Positions 1 through 8,148 of a stretch of DNA of 64,000 nucleotides are shown here, in pieces (the first letter of the stretch is position 1; the number at the start of each line of letters is the position of its first letter). The notes under the pieces are model-generated. The model worked only from the letters and a program-made list of their open reading frames with translations, ran no database searches and was not told the origin of the DNA. Position numbers and translations under genes: made by a program. Source of the DNA: Streptomyces sp. NBC_00539 (GTDB lineage Bacteria > Actinomycetota > Actinomycetes > Streptomycetales > Streptomycetaceae); the NCBI RefSeq assembly GCF_036346105.1, contig NZ_CP107811.1:4545501-4609500 (forward strand), read 5' to 3'.

Positions 1-1
1 T

Positions 2-94
2 GTTCCCGTGGCCGAGACCGCGACCCGTGCGGCGGCGGCCTCGGCCCGCGAAGAGTACGACCGGCAAGCCGCGCAGCGACGTCGCCATCTGTGA
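2..94 (+). CDS. 3' end of an upstream gene (partial, identity uncertain)
   Basis: An open frame enters from the left edge and stops with TGA at 92-94, 13 bases before the next start codon. The visible tail is about 30 residues, rich in Ala, Arg and Glu, and ends in QRRRHL. A charged helical C-terminus directly upstream of a methylmalonate-semialdehyde dehydrogenase gene would fit an inositol-catabolism protein such as IolD, because iolD and iolA/mmsA are often neighbours. That is inference from context; the fragment is too short to identify. Confidence 0.4.
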   Translation, partial: VPVAETATRAAAASAREEYDRQAAQRRRHL

Positions 95-107
95 AGGAGC
101 AAGGCAA

Positions 108-1607
108 ATGAAGACCGTCAACCACTGGATCGGTGGCAAGACCGTCGAGGGCGCGTCGGGCAACTACGGCCCGGTCACCGACCCCGCGACCGGAGAGGTC
201 ACCACGCAGGTCGCGCTCGCCTCCGCCGAGGAGGTCGACGCGGCCGTACAGGTCGCCACCGAGGCCTTCCAGAGCTGGGGCCAGTCCTCGCTCGCCGCCC
301 GTACGAAGGTGCTGTTCGCCTACCGCGCCCTGCTGGACGCCAACCGCGACGCGATCGCCGAGCTGATCACCGCCGAGCACGGCAAGGTGCACTCGGACGC
401 GCTGGGCGAGGTCGCGCGCGGCCTGGAGATCGTCGAACTGGCCTGCGGGATCACCACGCAGCTCAAGGGGGAGCTGTCGACCTCGGTCTCCAACCGCGTC
501 GACGTCTCCTCCATCCGCCAGCCGCTGGGCGTGGTCGCCGGCATCACCCCCTTCAACTTCCCGGCGATGGTGCCGATGTGGATGTTCCCGCTGGCCGTCG
601 CCTGCGGCAACACCTTCATCCTCAAGCCGAGCGAGAAGGACCCCTCGGCCGCCAACAAGCTGGCCGAGCTGGCGGGCGAGGCCGGTCTCCCGGCGGGCGT
701 CCTGAACGTCGTCCACGGCGACAAGGTCGCCGTCGACGCGCTGCTCGCCCACCCGGGCGTCGCGGCCGTCTCCTTCGTCGGCTCCACGCCGATCGCCCGC
801 CACATCCACACCACCGCCTCCGCCAACGGCAAGCGGGTCCAGGCCCTGGGCGGCGCCAAGAACCACATGCTGGTGCTGCCGGACGCCGACCTGGACGCCG
901 CCGCCGACGCGGCGGTCTCCGCCGCCTACGGCTCGGCGGGCGAGCGCTGCATGGCCATCTCCGCGGTCGTCGCGGTGGGTTCGATCGCCGACGAGCTGGT
1001 GGACAAGATCCGCGAGCGCGCCGAGAAGATCAAGATCGGCCCCGGCAACGACCCGTCCTCCGAGATGGGCCCGCTGATCACCGCCGCACACCGCGACAAG
1101 GTCGCCTCGTACGTGAAGGGCGCCGCCGACCAGGGCGCCGACGTGGTCCTGGACGGTACGGGGTACACGGTCGACGGCTTCGAGAAGGGCCACTGGATCG
1201 GCCTCTCGCTGCTGGACAACGTCAAGACCGACTCCGACGCCTACCGCGACGAGATCTTCGGGCCGGTGCTGTGCGTGCTGCGCGCCGAGACCTACGAGGA
1301 GGGCGTGGCGCTCATCAACGCCTCGCCGTTCGGCAACGGCACCGCGATCTTCACCCGCGACGGCGGCGCCGCCCGCCGCTTCCAGCTGGAGATCCAGGCC
1401 GGCATGGTCGGCGTGAACGTGCCCATCCCGGTGCCGGTGGGCTACCACTCCTTCGGCGGCTGGAAGGACTCCCTCTTCGGCGACCACCACATCTACGGCA
1501 ACGACGGCATCCACTTCTACACCCGCGGCAAGGTCGTCACCACCCGCTGGCCGGACCCGTCCGAGGCGCCGGTGGGCATCGACCTCGGCTTCCCGCGCAA
1601 CCACTGA
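108..1607 (+). CDS. mmsA: CoA-acylating methylmalonate-semialdehyde dehydrogenase
   Basis: A 499-residue aldehyde-dehydrogenase-superfamily enzyme that oxidises (methyl)malonate semialdehyde with NAD+ and CoA, giving propionyl-CoA or acetyl-CoA, in valine and myo-inositol breakdown. The start ATG at 108 is preceded by GAAGGAG at 93-99; the frame opens earlier, but the protein family begins at MKTVNHWI. Visible signatures are TPFNFPAM (cofactor-binding Asn region), FVGSTPIA of the Rossmann fold, and the catalytic Cys near residue 281 in GERCMAIS. The length and the C-terminal FYTRGKVVTTRW block are typical of MmsA/IolA rather than of generic aldehyde dehydrogenases. It probably shares a transcript with the gene ending 13 bases upstream. 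In Streptomyces the orthologue is called msdA and helps supply propionyl-CoA. Confidence 0.93.
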   Translation: MKTVNHWIGGKTVEGASGNYGPVTDPATGEVTTQVALASAEEVDAAVQVATEAFQSWGQSSLAARTKVLFAYRALLDANRDAIAELITAEHGKVHSDALGEVARGLEIVELACGITTQLKGELSTSVSNRVDVSSIRQPLGVVAGITPFNFPAMVPMWMFPLAVACGNTFILKPSEKDPSAANKLAELAGEAGLPAGVLNVVHGDKVAVDALLAHPGVAAVSFVGSTPIARHIHTTASANGKRVQALGGAKNHMLVLPDADLDAAADAAVSAAYGSAGERCMAISAVVAVGSIADELVDKIRERAEKIKIGPGNDPSSEMGPLITAAHRDKVASYVKGAADQGADVVLDGTGYTVDGFEKGHWIGLSLLDNVKTDSDAYRDEIFGPVLCVLRAETYEEGVALINASPFGNGTAIFTRDGGAARRFQLEIQAGMVGVNVPIPVPVGYHSFGGWKDSLFGDHHIYGNDGIHFYTRGKVVTTRWPDPSEAPVGIDLGFPRNH

Positions 1608-1627
1608 CGCCGCCCCGTCGTCCGACC

Positions 1628-1661
1628 GCTCGCCCTCCGCACCCTCACGCGGGGGGCGAGC
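1628..1661. terminator. weak hairpin between convergent genes
   Basis: GCTCGCCC at 1628-1635 pairs with GGGCGAGC at 1654-1661 around an 18-base loop. It lies between mmsA (+) and the DUF916 gene (-), so it could serve both transcripts, but the loop is long and it overlaps the end of the minus-strand gene. Confidence 0.35.
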
Positions 1662-2691
1662 CCCGTTCCGGCCGGGGCCCGGCCCGGCGCCGGCGCAGGA
1701 CCCGCACGGTGAGGGCGGCCGCCGACAGGAGCAGGAGGGCGCCGACCGCGGGCCAGGGCACGGCGATGAAGTCCGTACCGGCCCGGGAACGCAGGTCCGG
1801 GTAGGCGGACGCGCCCGCCTCGACCCGGACGCGCACCCGGTCCGCTTGCGGGGCGTCCGGCCACGCCTCGGTGAGCTCGATCCGCTGGCCCGGGAGCAGC
1901 GTCAGTTTGAGGTCGCGGGCCGGCCGGTCCAGCACGGTCCGCCCGAACAGCCCCTGGGCGGACAGCGTCACCCGCGGCCCGACCACCACGTTGCCCCGGT
2001 TGACCAGGCTGTACGAGACCTTCGCGGAGGCGCTGTGCACCCAGGGCAGCAGCGGCGCGTCCCGGCTGACCCGCACGTCCTCCACGGACAGGCCCGCGGC
2101 GACCGGCCCCGCGACGCGCACGTACAGGCGGGCGCCGACCGAACGCTTCACCCCGACCTGGACCTTGCCGTCCTGCCGGATCCCCTCCACCGCGGTGTTC
2201 AGCGCCACGATCCCGCCGACGTGGTCACCCGGAGCGGCGTCCTCGGGGACCTTCACCGTGAAGGGGACGTCCTTGCGGCCCTTGGGCGGGACGGTGACCG
2301 TGGGCGCCGTCCCGGGCGGCAGGGTGGTCCAGGCGCCGACGTCCTTGGGCTCCGTCTCGACCGGCAGCAATGCGAAGGCGCCGCCGACCGGCGTGTTCAC
2401 GGCGTCGGCGGCGAAGACCCGGAAGGTCAGCTCCTTGTCGGAGGAGTTCAGGATGGTCACGCTGTCGCTGAGCGTGGACCCGGCGGCGCCCTGGTGGAAG
2501 AAGTACGCCCGCTCCGTCATCGCAGCCCCGGGCGGCGGCGTCGGGAAGACCCCCCAGGTGCCGTTGTCGGCCGCGCTCGCGGCGGGCACGCCGAGCAGGA
2601 GCGGGGCGACGGGCAGCAGCAGGGCGAGGAGCAGGGCGAGGAGCCGCGCGCAGGGGGAAGGGGCGCAGGGCGAAGGGGTGCGGGGGCGCAT
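1645..2691 (-). CDS. membrane-anchored WxL-interacting (DUF916) surface protein
   Basis: A 348-residue exported protein. It has an Arg-containing N-terminus, a Leu/Ala-rich signal core (about residues 15-38) ending in a SAA-type cleavage site, and a C-terminal transmembrane helix (about 310-332) followed by an Arg-rich cytoplasmic tail. The ectodomain reads as two Ig-like beta-sandwiches. The first contains TILNSSDKELTFRVFAAD, PPKGRKDVPFTVKVP and GDHVGGIVAL, the pattern of the DUF916 / 'WxL protein peptidoglycan domain' family, which binds wall and partner WxL proteins in Firmicutes. ATG at 2691 has GGAG eight bases upstream. It follows the WxL-like gene on the same strand after about 110 bases, as in Firmicute WxL loci. 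The family call is from visible pattern; the wall-binding role is inferred. Confidence 0.7.
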   Translation of the reverse strand: MRPRTPSPCAPSPCARLLALLLALLLPVAPLLLGVPAASAADNGTWGVFPTPPPGAAMTERAYFFHQGAAGSTLSDSVTILNSSDKELTFRVFAADAVNTPVGGAFALLPVETEPKDVGAWTTLPPGTAPTVTVPPKGRKDVPFTVKVPEDAAPGDHVGGIVALNTAVEGIRQDGKVQVGVKRSVGARLYVRVAGPVAAGLSVEDVRVSRDAPLLPWVHSASAKVSYSLVNRGNVVVGPRVTLSAQGLFGRTVLDRPARDLKLTLLPGQRIELTEAWPDAPQADRVRVRVEAGASAYPDLRSRAGTDFIAVPWPAVGALLLLSAAALTVRVLRRRRAGPRPERGSPPA

Positions 2692-2803
2692 GTCGGTTCT
2701 CCAGCTCTGGGCGGGCGCCTCGTTCTCGGACCGGAAGCTCTCGGAGGGTTCGAGGAACGGAAGGGTGGCGCGGCGCCCGGCCGCACCACCCTCCCGGCCG
2801 GGA

Positions 2804-4096
2804 TCAGGCGATCGAGAAGGTCACGACCGACTGGTAGGTGTCGGCGAACATGAACGGCGGCAGCTGGAGCATCGCCGCGCCGCCCACCGCGAACTCGCCG
2901 CCCGTCAGCTCGTCACCGCCGGCCGCCTGTGAGGCGATCTTCATCGGGGTGTCCGTGATGGCCCCGGGCGCACCGGCGGTGCAGGCGCTCGGGCTGTCCG
3001 GGTTGGTCACCGTGCAGGACGGCTGGATGCCGATCTGCGCCTTGGCCAGGGAGTGGCCCGTGGAAGAGTTCAGGAACGGAGTACGGGTCGCCGTGACGTC
3101 CCAGCCGAGCGAACCGCCGCGGAAGTCCTGCACGGTGGCGGCGTTGAACGCGCCGAACACCGACTGCGCCTTGCCGTTGATGGTGACCGCGCCGAAACTG
3201 ACGGCCGGCTGACCGTCCTTCGGGCCCAGGGCCAGCGCCCCGGGCAGCACCTCGACGTCGACGGGGTTCTTGACGCCCGCCTGGTCCTCGACGAACACGA
3301 ACGACTTGTACGGGGTGACCGAGCCGTCGATCCTGATCGCGTCGGCCTTCTTCGTCACCGTCAGGCCGCAGGTGGCGGCGCCGGACGCGTCCGCCGTGCC
3401 GCTGCCGGTGTCACCGGTGGCCGCACCCGCGAGGAGCGCGGAGCAGGTGACCGGGCCGGCCGGGAAGTTGGCGCCCGTCACGGAGACGGCGGTGCCCGCC
3501 TTACCGCTGTTGGGCGTGACCTTGGTCGTCACCGGGTCCTTGGGCAGGGCCTCGACCGCGATCGAGGCGACGGAGGCGCTGGGACGCGGGTCCGGCGTGC
3601 AGGTGGTGGTGTAGACGGTGCCGCCGAGGTCGGCGTCCGTGACCACCTGGTCGATGGTGATCTGCAGCGTCGTGCCCTCGCTGCCGTCCGGGATGGTGAG
3701 GGTCCCGCTGAACGCGGGCGGGTCGGACTTCTTGCCGGCTTCCTGGTGGCTGGGGACCGCGGGGCTGGTGACCGTCTGGGCCACCCCGCCGACGAGCAGC
3801 TTCGCCTTGATGGTGTTGACCGTGTCGATGGTGAACATCGGGACGACCGGGGTCTCGCCCGGGTCGATGGTGATGGGCACGCTCTGACCGGCCTTCGCCG
3901 TGTCCGGCACCGTGATCGTGTAGTCCTGGGTGCCGTTGGCACCCGGCTGGGGAGCGGGGGCGACACACTTCACCGGCACCGGGGTCGTCTTGGTCGCGGC
4001 CTGGGCCGTCCCCGTCATGGCGACGACACTACCCGTCAGGGCCAGGGACAACGCGCCCGCCCCGGCCAGCACTCTTCGTCGGAACGTTGTACTCAC
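2804..4096 (-). CDS. secreted WxL-like domain protein
   Basis: A 430-residue secreted protein with signal peptide (MSTTFRRR, then a hydrophobic core ending AQA near residue 33) and no C-terminal membrane anchor. The middle (about 185-285) resembles an IPT/TIG-type Ig fold, with VTPNSGKAGTAVSVTGANFP. The last 110 residues resemble a WxL domain: a GWDVTATRTPFL strand, a cysteine-bounded segment, and a final strand DTYQSVVTFSIA in place of the usual terminal TYTATLTWTL-type strand. The start is GTG at 4096 with AAGGAG ten bases upstream. With the downstream DUF916 protein it forms a minimal WxL-type pair. The Trp-x-Leu motifs are not strictly kept (WDV, VTF), so the WxL assignment is an inference from overall layout and partner gene. 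Confidence 0.55.
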   Translation of the reverse strand: MSTTFRRRVLAGAGALSLALTGSVVAMTGTAQAATKTTPVPVKCVAPAPQPGANGTQDYTITVPDTAKAGQSVPITIDPGETPVVPMFTIDTVNTIKAKLLVGGVAQTVTSPAVPSHQEAGKKSDPPAFSGTLTIPDGSEGTTLQITIDQVVTDADLGGTVYTTTCTPDPRPSASVASIAVEALPKDPVTTKVTPNSGKAGTAVSVTGANFPAGPVTCSALLAGAATGDTGSGTADASGAATCGLTVTKKADAIRIDGSVTPYKSFVFVEDQAGVKNPVDVEVLPGALALGPKDGQPAVSFGAVTINGKAQSVFGAFNAATVQDFRGGSLGWDVTATRTPFLNSSTGHSLAKAQIGIQPSCTVTNPDSPSACTAGAPGAITDTPMKIASQAAGGDELTGGEFAVGGAAMLQLPPFMFADTYQSVVTFSIA

Positions 4097-4266
4097 TGGG
4101 TCGCGACTCCTTCGTCAGACGAACCCTCCCCCCACCCGCTGTGTGGGGGAGGACGAGCCGGTGCGGAGGCCGACATTGACGCGTCGCGGTGATGAGAAGT
4201 CAATGACTTGGCTTCCGGGGAAGCGCACACACATTGATGTCCCATCAGGGTCGGTGAGGGCGGGGT

Positions 4267-5592
4267 CTATTCGGCGGTGGGGGTGTGCAAGAGGAGGTTC
4301 GGGGTGCCGGCGGGGAGGCCGGTGATCCGGTCGGGGACGGCGCTGCGCAGCAGGGTCCGGGTGACCTGGGCGGGCGTCCTGCGGACTCCGTCCGCCAGGA
4401 TCAGCGCGGCGACGCCCGCCGCGTGCGGGGCGGCCATGGAGGTGCCGGTGGCCCGGGCGAGGGCGGTGGCGGAGCCCTTCCAGGCGGAGGTGATGCCGAC
4501 GCCGGGGGCGGAGAGGTCGACGCAGGCACCGTACGCGGAGAAGGCCGCGCGGTGGTCGGCGGTGTCGGTGGCGGCGACGGTGACGGCGTCGGGGACGCGG
4601 GCGGGGGAGCCGGTGCAGGCGTCCCTGCCGGAGTTGCCGGCGGCCACGGTGAAGGTGATCCCGGCGGCGATGGCCCGGGTGACGGCGGCGTCGAGGGCGC
4701 GGCTGCGGGTGCCGCCCATGCTCATGTTGGCGACGGCGGGCGCGGCGGCGGTGGCGGTGAGCGGCGCGGTGCCGTCGGCGGGGGTGGCGGCGGTGCCGCC
4801 GGCGGCACCGGGCGCGGTGCCGGTGCCCGCCGCCGCCTTCGCCGCCTTCGCGGCCTTGAGGGCGTCCCTCACCATCCAGTCGATGCCGTTCACGAGGGAC
4901 GACAGCCGCCCGCTGCCCCGGCAGTTCGCCACCTTCACCGAGACGAGGGAGACCCCCTTCGCCACCCCGTACGTCGCCCCGCCGATCGTCCCCGCCACGT
5001 GGGTCCCGTGGCCGTTGCAGTCGTCGGAGCCCTCCAGCCACACGGCGTTGACGCCGGCCCGCGCGCGGCCCCCGAACTCCTGGTGCAGCGTGTTGATCCC
5101 GGTGTCGACGACGTACACGGTGACGCCCTCGCCCTTCGTGGCGTACGTGTACGAACCGTCGAGCGGGAGCTCGCGCTGGTCGATCCGGTCCAGGGCCCAG
5201 GGCGCGGGCTGCTGGGTGTCACTGGTCCGGAACTCCGTGTCCGGCTCGACGTACGCCACCCGCGGGTCGGCGGCGAGCTCGGAGGCGCGGGCGGCGGTGG
5301 TGCGGACGGCGAAGCCGCTCAGGGCGGTGTCGTAGACGGCCACGACCTCGTCGCCGGACGCGGCCGCCCCCGCGGCCATGGCGCGGGCCGCGGCGGCCGG
5401 CACGCGTGTGGCGCCCTCCTTGAGGACCACGACGTAGGGGGCGGTGGGGGCTTCGGGGGCCGGAGCGGTGGACAGGGCGGCCGTCGTCAGCAGGGCGGCG
5501 GCCGGGAGCAGCGCGGTGAGTGCGGTCATGCCGCGATGTTCGGCCGGGTGGGGGGCGGCCGCGCGGGGGGTGCGCCGAGTGGCCCCCGACAC
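4267..5592 (-). CDS. secreted subtilisin-like serine protease (S8) with I9 propeptide
   Basis: A 441-residue exported protease. A hydrophobic signal segment (about 22-45) is followed by an inhibitor-I9 propeptide (YVVVLKEG to RVAYVEPDTEF, about 53-121) and the S8 catalytic domain. The catalytic triad is Asp163 in VVDTGIN, His198 in GHGTHVAG and Ser385 in GTSMAAPH. An Ala/Gly/Thr-rich insertion (about 243-285), absent from typical homologues, separates NGIDWMV from VANMSMGG. Two starts are possible: GTG at 5592 (extra Arg residues before the signal core, 13 bases after the upstream acetyltransferase stop) or ATG at 5529; neither has a clear ribosome site. It is probably co-transcribed with the acetyltransferase gene. 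Confidence 0.88.
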   Translation of the reverse strand: MSGATRRTPRAAAPHPAEHRGMTALTALLPAAALLTTAALSTAPAPEAPTAPYVVVLKEGATRVPAAAARAMAAGAAASGDEVVAVYDTALSGFAVRTTAARASELAADPRVAYVEPDTEFRTSDTQQPAPWALDRIDQRELPLDGSYTYATKGEGVTVYVVDTGINTLHQEFGGRARAGVNAVWLEGSDDCNGHGTHVAGTIGGATYGVAKGVSLVSVKVANCRGSGRLSSLVNGIDWMVRDALKAAKAAKAAAGTGTAPGAAGGTAATPADGTAPLTATAAAPAVANMSMGGTRSRALDAAVTRAIAAGITFTVAAGNSGRDACTGSPARVPDAVTVAATDTADHRAAFSAYGACVDLSAPGVGITSAWKGSATALARATGTSMAAPHAAGVAALILADGVRRTPAQVTRTLLRSAVPDRITGLPAGTPNLLLHTPTAE

Positions 5593-5605
5593 GCCGCCGC
5601 AGGGG

Positions 5606-6025
5606 TTACGGGGTGTCAGACAGGGGCCAGCCGCGCATGGCGAAGACGCCCTCGTCGCGGGCGCCGGCGGAGGCGTACGTGGCCAGGGCGGCTTCGTTGT
5701 CGGTGTCGACCCCCACCCACATGCCGTAACAGCCGCGCATCCGGGCCTCGTCGGCGAGTGCCAGGGCCAGCTGCCGGCCGATGCCGCGGCGCCGGTAGCC
5801 CTCGTCCACCGAGAGCTCGTACAGGCACATCTCCGTGCCCTTGTCGGGGTGGCTCATCTCGACGCCGGAGACCATGCCGGCCGGGACGCCATCGACGTAG
5901 GCGATCAGCATCAGATGTCCGGGCGCGTCCAGGAACCGCAGCGCCCACTCTTCCCGCACGGGCCCGTCGAACAGCCCTTCGGCGGCGACCAACTCGGCGA
6001 CGGTCCGCGCCTGACGGATCTCCAT
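5606..6025 (-). CDS. GNAT-family N-acetyltransferase
   Basis: A 139-residue single-domain cytosolic protein with the GNAT fold. The acetyl-CoA pyrophosphate-binding motif A is seen as LYELSVDEGYRRRGIGRQL (about 69-87), and the C-terminal motif B region reads MWVGVDTDNEAALATYASAGA, as in AAC(3)-I-like enzymes. The substrate cannot be told from sequence; relatives acetylate aminoglycosides, polyamines or protein termini. The ATG at 6025 opens the frame. The stop is 13 bases from the protease GTG, implying one transcript. Confidence 0.85.
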   Translation of the reverse strand: MEIRQARTVAELVAAEGLFDGPVREEWALRFLDAPGHLMLIAYVDGVPAGMVSGVEMSHPDKGTEMCLYELSVDEGYRRRGIGRQLALALADEARMRGCYGMWVGVDTDNEAALATYASAGARDEGVFAMRGWPLSDTP

Positions 6026-6500
6026 GCGGACGATGATAGGCCGTCACGGCCCCGCCGCAGCCCCGGCGGGCGGGCCCCGCTACGTTGGCCCACGGCGGCC
6101 CGGCGGCTCGGTCGCTCGGCGCTGGGACGGCCCGGCGAGGGAGCAGTGGAGCGGCCTGGCCGTGGGACGGCTCTGCCGCCCGCCGAGTCGCCCCACCCCC
6201 AGCGTGCCGACCGCCCGGGCGGCAGGCGTCGACCCCCCCCGCAGTGGCGTGGTCCGGACGGCCGGGCGGGCCACCGCCCCGCCGGGGTGGGCCGCCGCTG
6301 TGCCGTACGGCGCTCGTGTCGCGCCGGCGGCTGCACCGGCGCGGTGACGTGGCCGCGCCCGGCACGGTCTGCCGCCGCCCCCGGAACCGCCGGGCCGGGG
6401 GCCCGTCGGGTCGGCCCCGGTGCTGCTGAACGGGATGTTCCGTCCGGCCCCGCACCGGTCCGGGGCGCGGGCGGGGCGGGCGCGCTTCGTCAGGGGCCGG
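6026..6500. other. gene-free GC-rich stretch
   Basis: About 475 bases between the acetyltransferase start and the phosphopantetheinyl transferase stop. Open frames exist on both strands, but they are Arg/Pro/Gly-rich products of the base composition with no recognisable domain or ribosome site. No RNA gene or strong hairpin was recognised. Confidence 0.5.
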
Positions 6501-7202
6501 TCAGGGCCCGGCCAGGGCAACGGCGGCGGCGTAGCCGGGTGGGGCCGTCAGGTCGCGCAGGGTCCAGCCCGTCACCTGGGCCGGGATGGCGCCCGAGCCG
6601 ACGTACGGTTCGGCCACGCCACGCGCGAGGCCCGCGCCCGTCGCCTTGAGGACGGCCTCCTTGCGGGCCCACAGCCGGCCCAGCGCCTCCGGGCGGTCCG
6701 CCTCGGCCAGCGCCGTGAGTTCCGCCGTTTCCGCCGGGTGCAGGGTGCTCATCACGTCCGTCACCACCGCAGGGCCCGGAGTGCCCTCCACGTCCACCCC
6801 CACCGGTACCGCGGCGAACGCCAGGTACGCCACCCCCGCGGTGTGCGACAGCGAGAAGTGCAGCCCGCCGCCCGCCACCGCGGGGCGGCCGTGCGGACCG
6901 CCGCAGCAGGGGCACTCCTCGCGCATCAGCGGTACCGCCTCCGGTGCCTGCCCGAGGTAACCGCCGAGCAGCGCCCGCAGCCCCAGGTGGGAGGCCAGGT
7001 AGGCGTGCCGGTCAGTGGCCCGCACCAGCCGTCCGGCCCGCTCCCGCTCCGCCGCGTCGAGTACCGCCGCGGCCTCTTCCACCGGGTGCCCGGCCACCAC
7101 GCTGCGGCCCGTGTCCAAGGCCCACACGATCACGGCCTCGCCCTCGGGCGGCGGGCCGACGCGCGGTAGGTCACCGCCGAGTTGGTTCACGTACACCGTC
7201 AC
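6501..7202 (-). CDS. 4'-phosphopantetheinyl transferase, Sfp type
   Basis: A roughly 233-residue enzyme that moves the phosphopantetheine arm of CoA onto a conserved Ser of acyl- or peptidyl-carrier proteins. It shows the Sfp-type magnesium and CoA motifs: FSLSHTAGVAYLAF, VGVDVEG (metal-binding acidic residues) and RLWARKEAVLKATG with the conserved W-x-x-KEA. The N-terminal TDRHAYLASHLGLRALLGGYL block is also family-typical. GTG at 7202 or 7196 fits the family N-terminus better than the longer open frame, though no clear ribosome site was seen. No PKS, NRPS or fatty-acid gene is nearby, so it probably acts in trans. A decayed hydrolase gene lies divergently upstream. Confidence 0.88.
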   Translation of the reverse strand: MTVYVNQLGGDLPRVGPPPEGEAVIVWALDTGRSVVAGHPVEEAAAVLDAAERERAGRLVRATDRHAYLASHLGLRALLGGYLGQAPEAVPLMREECPCCGGPHGRPAVAGGGLHFSLSHTAGVAYLAFAAVPVGVDVEGTPGPAVVTDVMSTLHPAETAELTALAEADRPEALGRLWARKEAVLKATGAGLARGVAEPYVGSGAIPAQVTGWTLRDLTAPPGYAAAVALAGP

Positions 7203-7293
7203 CTGACGAGGGTAGACGAGGCCGCCGCCGCCCTCCGCGCCCCGGTTGCCCTCGTGCCTCCTCCGCCGCACCGCCGTTCCAGGGGGAAACACC

Positions 7294-7484
7294 GTGCACA
7301 GTGCCACCGTGACACCGCAGGACGACCGCATCCGCTGGGTCGAACTGCCCGGGGAGGAACCTGCGCGCGTGTACCTCCACGGCCTCGGCTCCACCTCGCC
7401 CGCCTACTTCGCGGCGGCGCCGAGGTGATCGCCCCCAGCATGGGCGGTGCCGTGGCCAGCGTGCTGGCTACGCGCCACCCCCTC
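7294..7484 (+). pseudogene. remnant of an alpha/beta hydrolase gene
   Basis: A good start survives (GTG at 7294 with AGGGGGA at 7281-7287). The first 40 codons read like the N-terminus of an alpha/beta hydrolase, including RVYLHGLGSTSPAYFAA, the His-Gly oxyanion region. This frame stops at 7426-7428. From 7422 another frame continues as EVIAPSMGGAVASVLATRHPL, resembling the nucleophile elbow (GHSMGGAVA in intact relatives) that normally lies some 60 residues downstream. The simplest reading is an internal out-of-frame deletion that joined the two blocks; the remainder of the enzyme is also missing. Confidence 0.6.
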
Positions 7485-7620
7485 CCCGGAACCGAGGCTT
7501 CGCCCGCGCCACCGCCGAGGCACTGCGCCCTGCCTGGCGTCGCAGACCCCGGCGCACCGGACGCTGCCTGACGGGCCGGTGGCTTCCCCGCCTCGGCGGC
7601 CGCCGGCGGACCGGCAGGGG

Positions 7621-8148
7621 CTACCGCGGGGCGGACGCCCGCACCACCGGGGGCGTCGTCCCCTGGGATATGAGGCCGCCCGGGGACGGCGTGCCGTCGG
7701 TCCAGGCGTAGACCCGCTTGCCGCGCACCGCGACCTGGTACTGGTAGTGGTCCCGGCACTCGGGGCGCGCATCGGCCCGGGTGTCGCCCGGCCACCACCG
7801 GGCGTTCAGCTGCGGCCCCCGCACCTTGTGCGGCGTCCCCGCAGCGCACTGCGGGCCGTCCAGCGGGGTCGCGCCGAGCGTGAACCGGATCAGCCGGGCC
7901 TGGCCGTCGGTGCGCGCCCGAACCCGTATGTCGGTGGCGTCCTTCGGCACCCAGCTCGGCAGGGCGAAAGCCCGGTCACCGCGCGTGTGCGCCTCGGCGG
8001 CGGTCGCGAAGTGCTTCCCCTTCTCCTTGAACAGGCTCTCGTTGAAGGACTCGGACACCGGGTTGGGCGGCAGATGCGGCAGGGCGAGGGCGGCGGTGGT
8101 CAGGACTCCCGCTGTGGCGGCGACGAGGACGAGCGGACGGCGGTTCAT
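7621..8148 (-). CDS. secreted protein of unknown function
   Basis: About 175 residues. MNRRPLVLVAATAGVLTTAALAL is a clear signal peptide or N-terminal anchor. The mature part has no recognised domain; it contains two Cys (in GPQCAAG and RPECRDHY) that could form a disulphide, a Trp-rich RWWPGD segment and beta-rich stretches such as QYQVAVRGKRVYAW. ATG at 8148 is preferred over GTG at 8154. Spacing and composition look like a real streptomycete gene. Function unknown. Confidence 0.6.
   Translation of the reverse strand: MNRRPLVLVAATAGVLTTAALALPHLPPNPVSESFNESLFKEKGKHFATAAEAHTRGDRAFALPSWVPKDATDIRVRARTDGQARLIRFTLGATPLDGPQCAAGTPHKVRGPQLNARWWPGDTRADARPECRDHYQYQVAVRGKRVYAWTDGTPSPGGLISQGTTPPVVRASAPR

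Noticed and set aside
4125-4152. C-rich/G-rich imperfect hairpin between the protease and WxL-like genes
   Set aside because: Arms do not pair cleanly (unequal runs), so it is not listed as a terminator, although it could weakly stop protease transcripts.
6026-6520. Several open frames on both strands in the GC-rich gap
   Set aside because: No ribosome site, no hydrophobic or motif pattern, and composition identical to noncoding GC-rich DNA.
6501-7202. Phosphopantetheinyl transferase as part of a secondary-metabolite cluster
   Set aside because: No carrier protein, PKS, NRPS or tailoring gene occurs within the window around it.
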